Source of the DNA: Apricaphanius iberus
Lineage: Eukaryota; Chordata; Actinopteri; Cyprinodontiformes; Aphaniidae
Length of the DNA: 64,000 nucleotides
Direction of reading: 5' to 3'
NCBI GenBank assembly: GCA_028564705.1
Contig: JAPXFQ010000203.1
Span: forward strand, 1,302,001-1,366,000
Shown one piece after another: positions 1 through 64,000 of this stretch. A program made the position numbers and the translations under genes. Below the pieces are notes generated by a model. The model had not been told where the DNA came from. It saw only the letters and a program-made list of their open reading frames with translations, and made no database searches. How positions within the stretch are numbered: position 1 is the first letter of the stretch; the number at the start of each line of letters is the position of its first letter.

Positions 1-224
1 AACCTCTTGGTTCTTTGATAAAATCCTCTGCTACGAACCTTGGCATAAATTTTGATTTTGGTTTATTTTTGATGCACATCTTAATTCCGCATACGTATCT
101 CGCCGAATGGGGTTATGCTTTTGCCTGTTTTTTTTTTTAGTTACTGAAATAACTCAAACAGTTGGTAGATTTTGAAGGAATTTTCAGGAAATTACTTCCA
201 TGTAACCAGGAATGAGTGATTATA

Positions 225-880
225 ATTTAGAGGTGACCTGGATCACCTTTTGGGGGGCTGAGCTGCCTTGGCTGATGTCTGAGCTCTTTGAGCTTTTGTT
301 AGTTTATTTTTGTTTTTATCATCTGATAAATATGGCCCAACTAAGCTCCATTACTTCATTTTTTGAGCTGAAAATATTTATTCATGCTCTTGTTTTATCA
401 CAGTTGGATTATTACTTTGCAATTTACCCATGTCCTAGCTTCTGTCTAAAACCCTCGAATTCAAAAATATTACTCTAAAGTTGTTGCAACTGGTTTCTGG
501 TTTAGTTCGGAGTGCAATAAAAATATTTTATTTACTTGGAGAGCTATGCTTTGGCAGACACCAGACTATGAGGGCCACTGTACCCATCAGTCCCTGGGAG
601 GTTGCTTTGCTCCTGTGAACACTCTGCTGATGCTAAGATTAAATACCAATATACTTAGATACTTCATACTAAGATGAAAACAAAAAGAAGACACATTTTT
701 CTGTATAGTGGCCGCAACACTGTGGAACTCTCTTCTCTGTGGACATGAGATCGGTGGACATATTTTAAAATACCTGCTATTTCTTAAGATCACTTGCATT
801 TACATACATTTCTGGCTCTCTTAAAGCAATTTGTTATATAATTTCTTTAAAGCTGCTATATAAATAAAGGTTTACTTAGA
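225..880 (+). mobile_element. decayed LINE 3' end (L2/Rex1-like reverse transcriptase tail)
   Basis: Broken frames resemble the C-terminal part of teleost non-LTR reverse transcriptases: FYHLINMAQLSSITSFFELK then IHALVLSQLDYYFAIY near 300-430, and VAATLWNSLL near 705-735. The end carries tataaataaagg (858-870), typical of the 3' tails of these elements. Several stops and a frameshift make it inactive. The exact family was not checked. Confidence 0.6.
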
Positions 881-1227
881 TTCTTACTGATGAGACATGT
901 TGAGGTGGCAGATGATAATATCTGAGAATTTATTCTTGTAAAAATGTTACTGAAGGCAAAAATATTGACTCTTACAATTGCCAGCAACCCCCCACCCCCG
1001 CAAAAAGACTTTCTTTACTTTTTTTTTTCTTACCTATGAGTAGATGAAAAGGTCACTTTTACCTAAAGATGGATAATTTATAGTTATTTGATTGATTAAT
1101 ACAATTCTGCATATCTGTGAGAGTTTTTAGTCAGTCCTGATCAGGCCACTTAGCGATAAATATGAAAGCTTAATTCATGAAGATAACCTGGGGATTGATG
1201 GATGTTTGTATCAGCCTGTAATGCAGT

Positions 1228-1421
1228 GGTGGGCGGAGCCAGTGTGCGGTCGCGAGGCTGCCAATCTCCTGCAGTAATCCTGCCCTGAATGTCACCACAG
1301 CAGATTGTGACACACACCAGCGTCTATAACAGGTGTTCTCGCTGTGTTTCCACCTGTTTATATCTTTCTGTGACATAGCCTGCAGAGGCAGCCTGCAGGG
1401 GCTGCTTTTACTGTTGGGGCA
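1228..1421 (+). promoter_or_regulatory. probable core promoter and 5' UTR region of abcc4
   Basis: The stretch upstream of the start codon is richer in G+C and CpG than its surroundings and contains a GC box (GGGCGG) at 1231-1236. A TATA-like tttatatc lies near 1357-1364. No transcription start can be fixed from sequence. The placement rests mainly on being next to exon 1. Confidence 0.4.

Positions 1422-64000
<62,579 letters not shown>

Overview
The window looks like vertebrate, most likely teleost fish, genomic DNA. It holds one long interrupted gene on the + strand, with GT-AG introns from about 0.1 to 14 kb, in AT-rich DNA full of decayed transposons of types common in fish (Tc1-like, hAT, PIF/Harbinger, L2/Rex-like LINE 3' ends, a tRNA-type SINE). 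I saw no second host gene, no rRNA and no convincing tRNA. The species cannot be named from sequence alone.

The gene is abcc4 (multidrug resistance-associated protein 4, MRP4), recognised by exon-by-exon agreement with the vertebrate protein. I placed 28 coding exons from the start codon at 1422 to an exon cut by the window edge at 64000. They total 3,638 coding bases, about 1,212 codons of a protein usually about 1,325 residues long. Order: N-terminus (exons 1-3), first membrane domain (3-8), first nucleotide-binding domain (9-15), serine-rich linker (15-16), second membrane domain (16-24), second nucleotide-binding domain (25-28, unfinished). All splice phases fit, and every ATP-binding motif in reach is intact: both Walker A, both Walker B and both signature motifs, plus the Q, D and H loops of the first domain and the Q loop of the second.

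The main surprise is two in-frame TAG codons: codon 58 in exon 2 (5795-5797) and codon 207, the last codon of exon 5 (10846-10848). Both fall where the family has a Glu or Gln codon. Everything else is open, so this is either a very young pseudogene, a null haplotype, a sequence error, or a transcript that avoids those segments. Both exons are multiples of three.

Region by region: 1-1421 is upstream DNA with an old LINE piece and a GC box. 1496-12656 (introns 1-5) holds a LINE 3' end split by a Tc1-like element, several Tc1 relics, a PIF/Harbinger element with a MADF-domain remnant, and a SINE. 12657-20030 is exon-dense. 20031-46445 is two giant introns with four hAT elements that have perfect 8-bp target duplications, one of which carries a BED-finger transposase remnant, together with a GC-richer block and local duplications. 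46446-64000 holds exons 21-28, a SINE-like repeat broken by a small hAT element, and an inverted-repeat element at 49613-50196 built from twelve 14-bp palindromes at about 31-bp spacing, the most unusual non-coding structure here.
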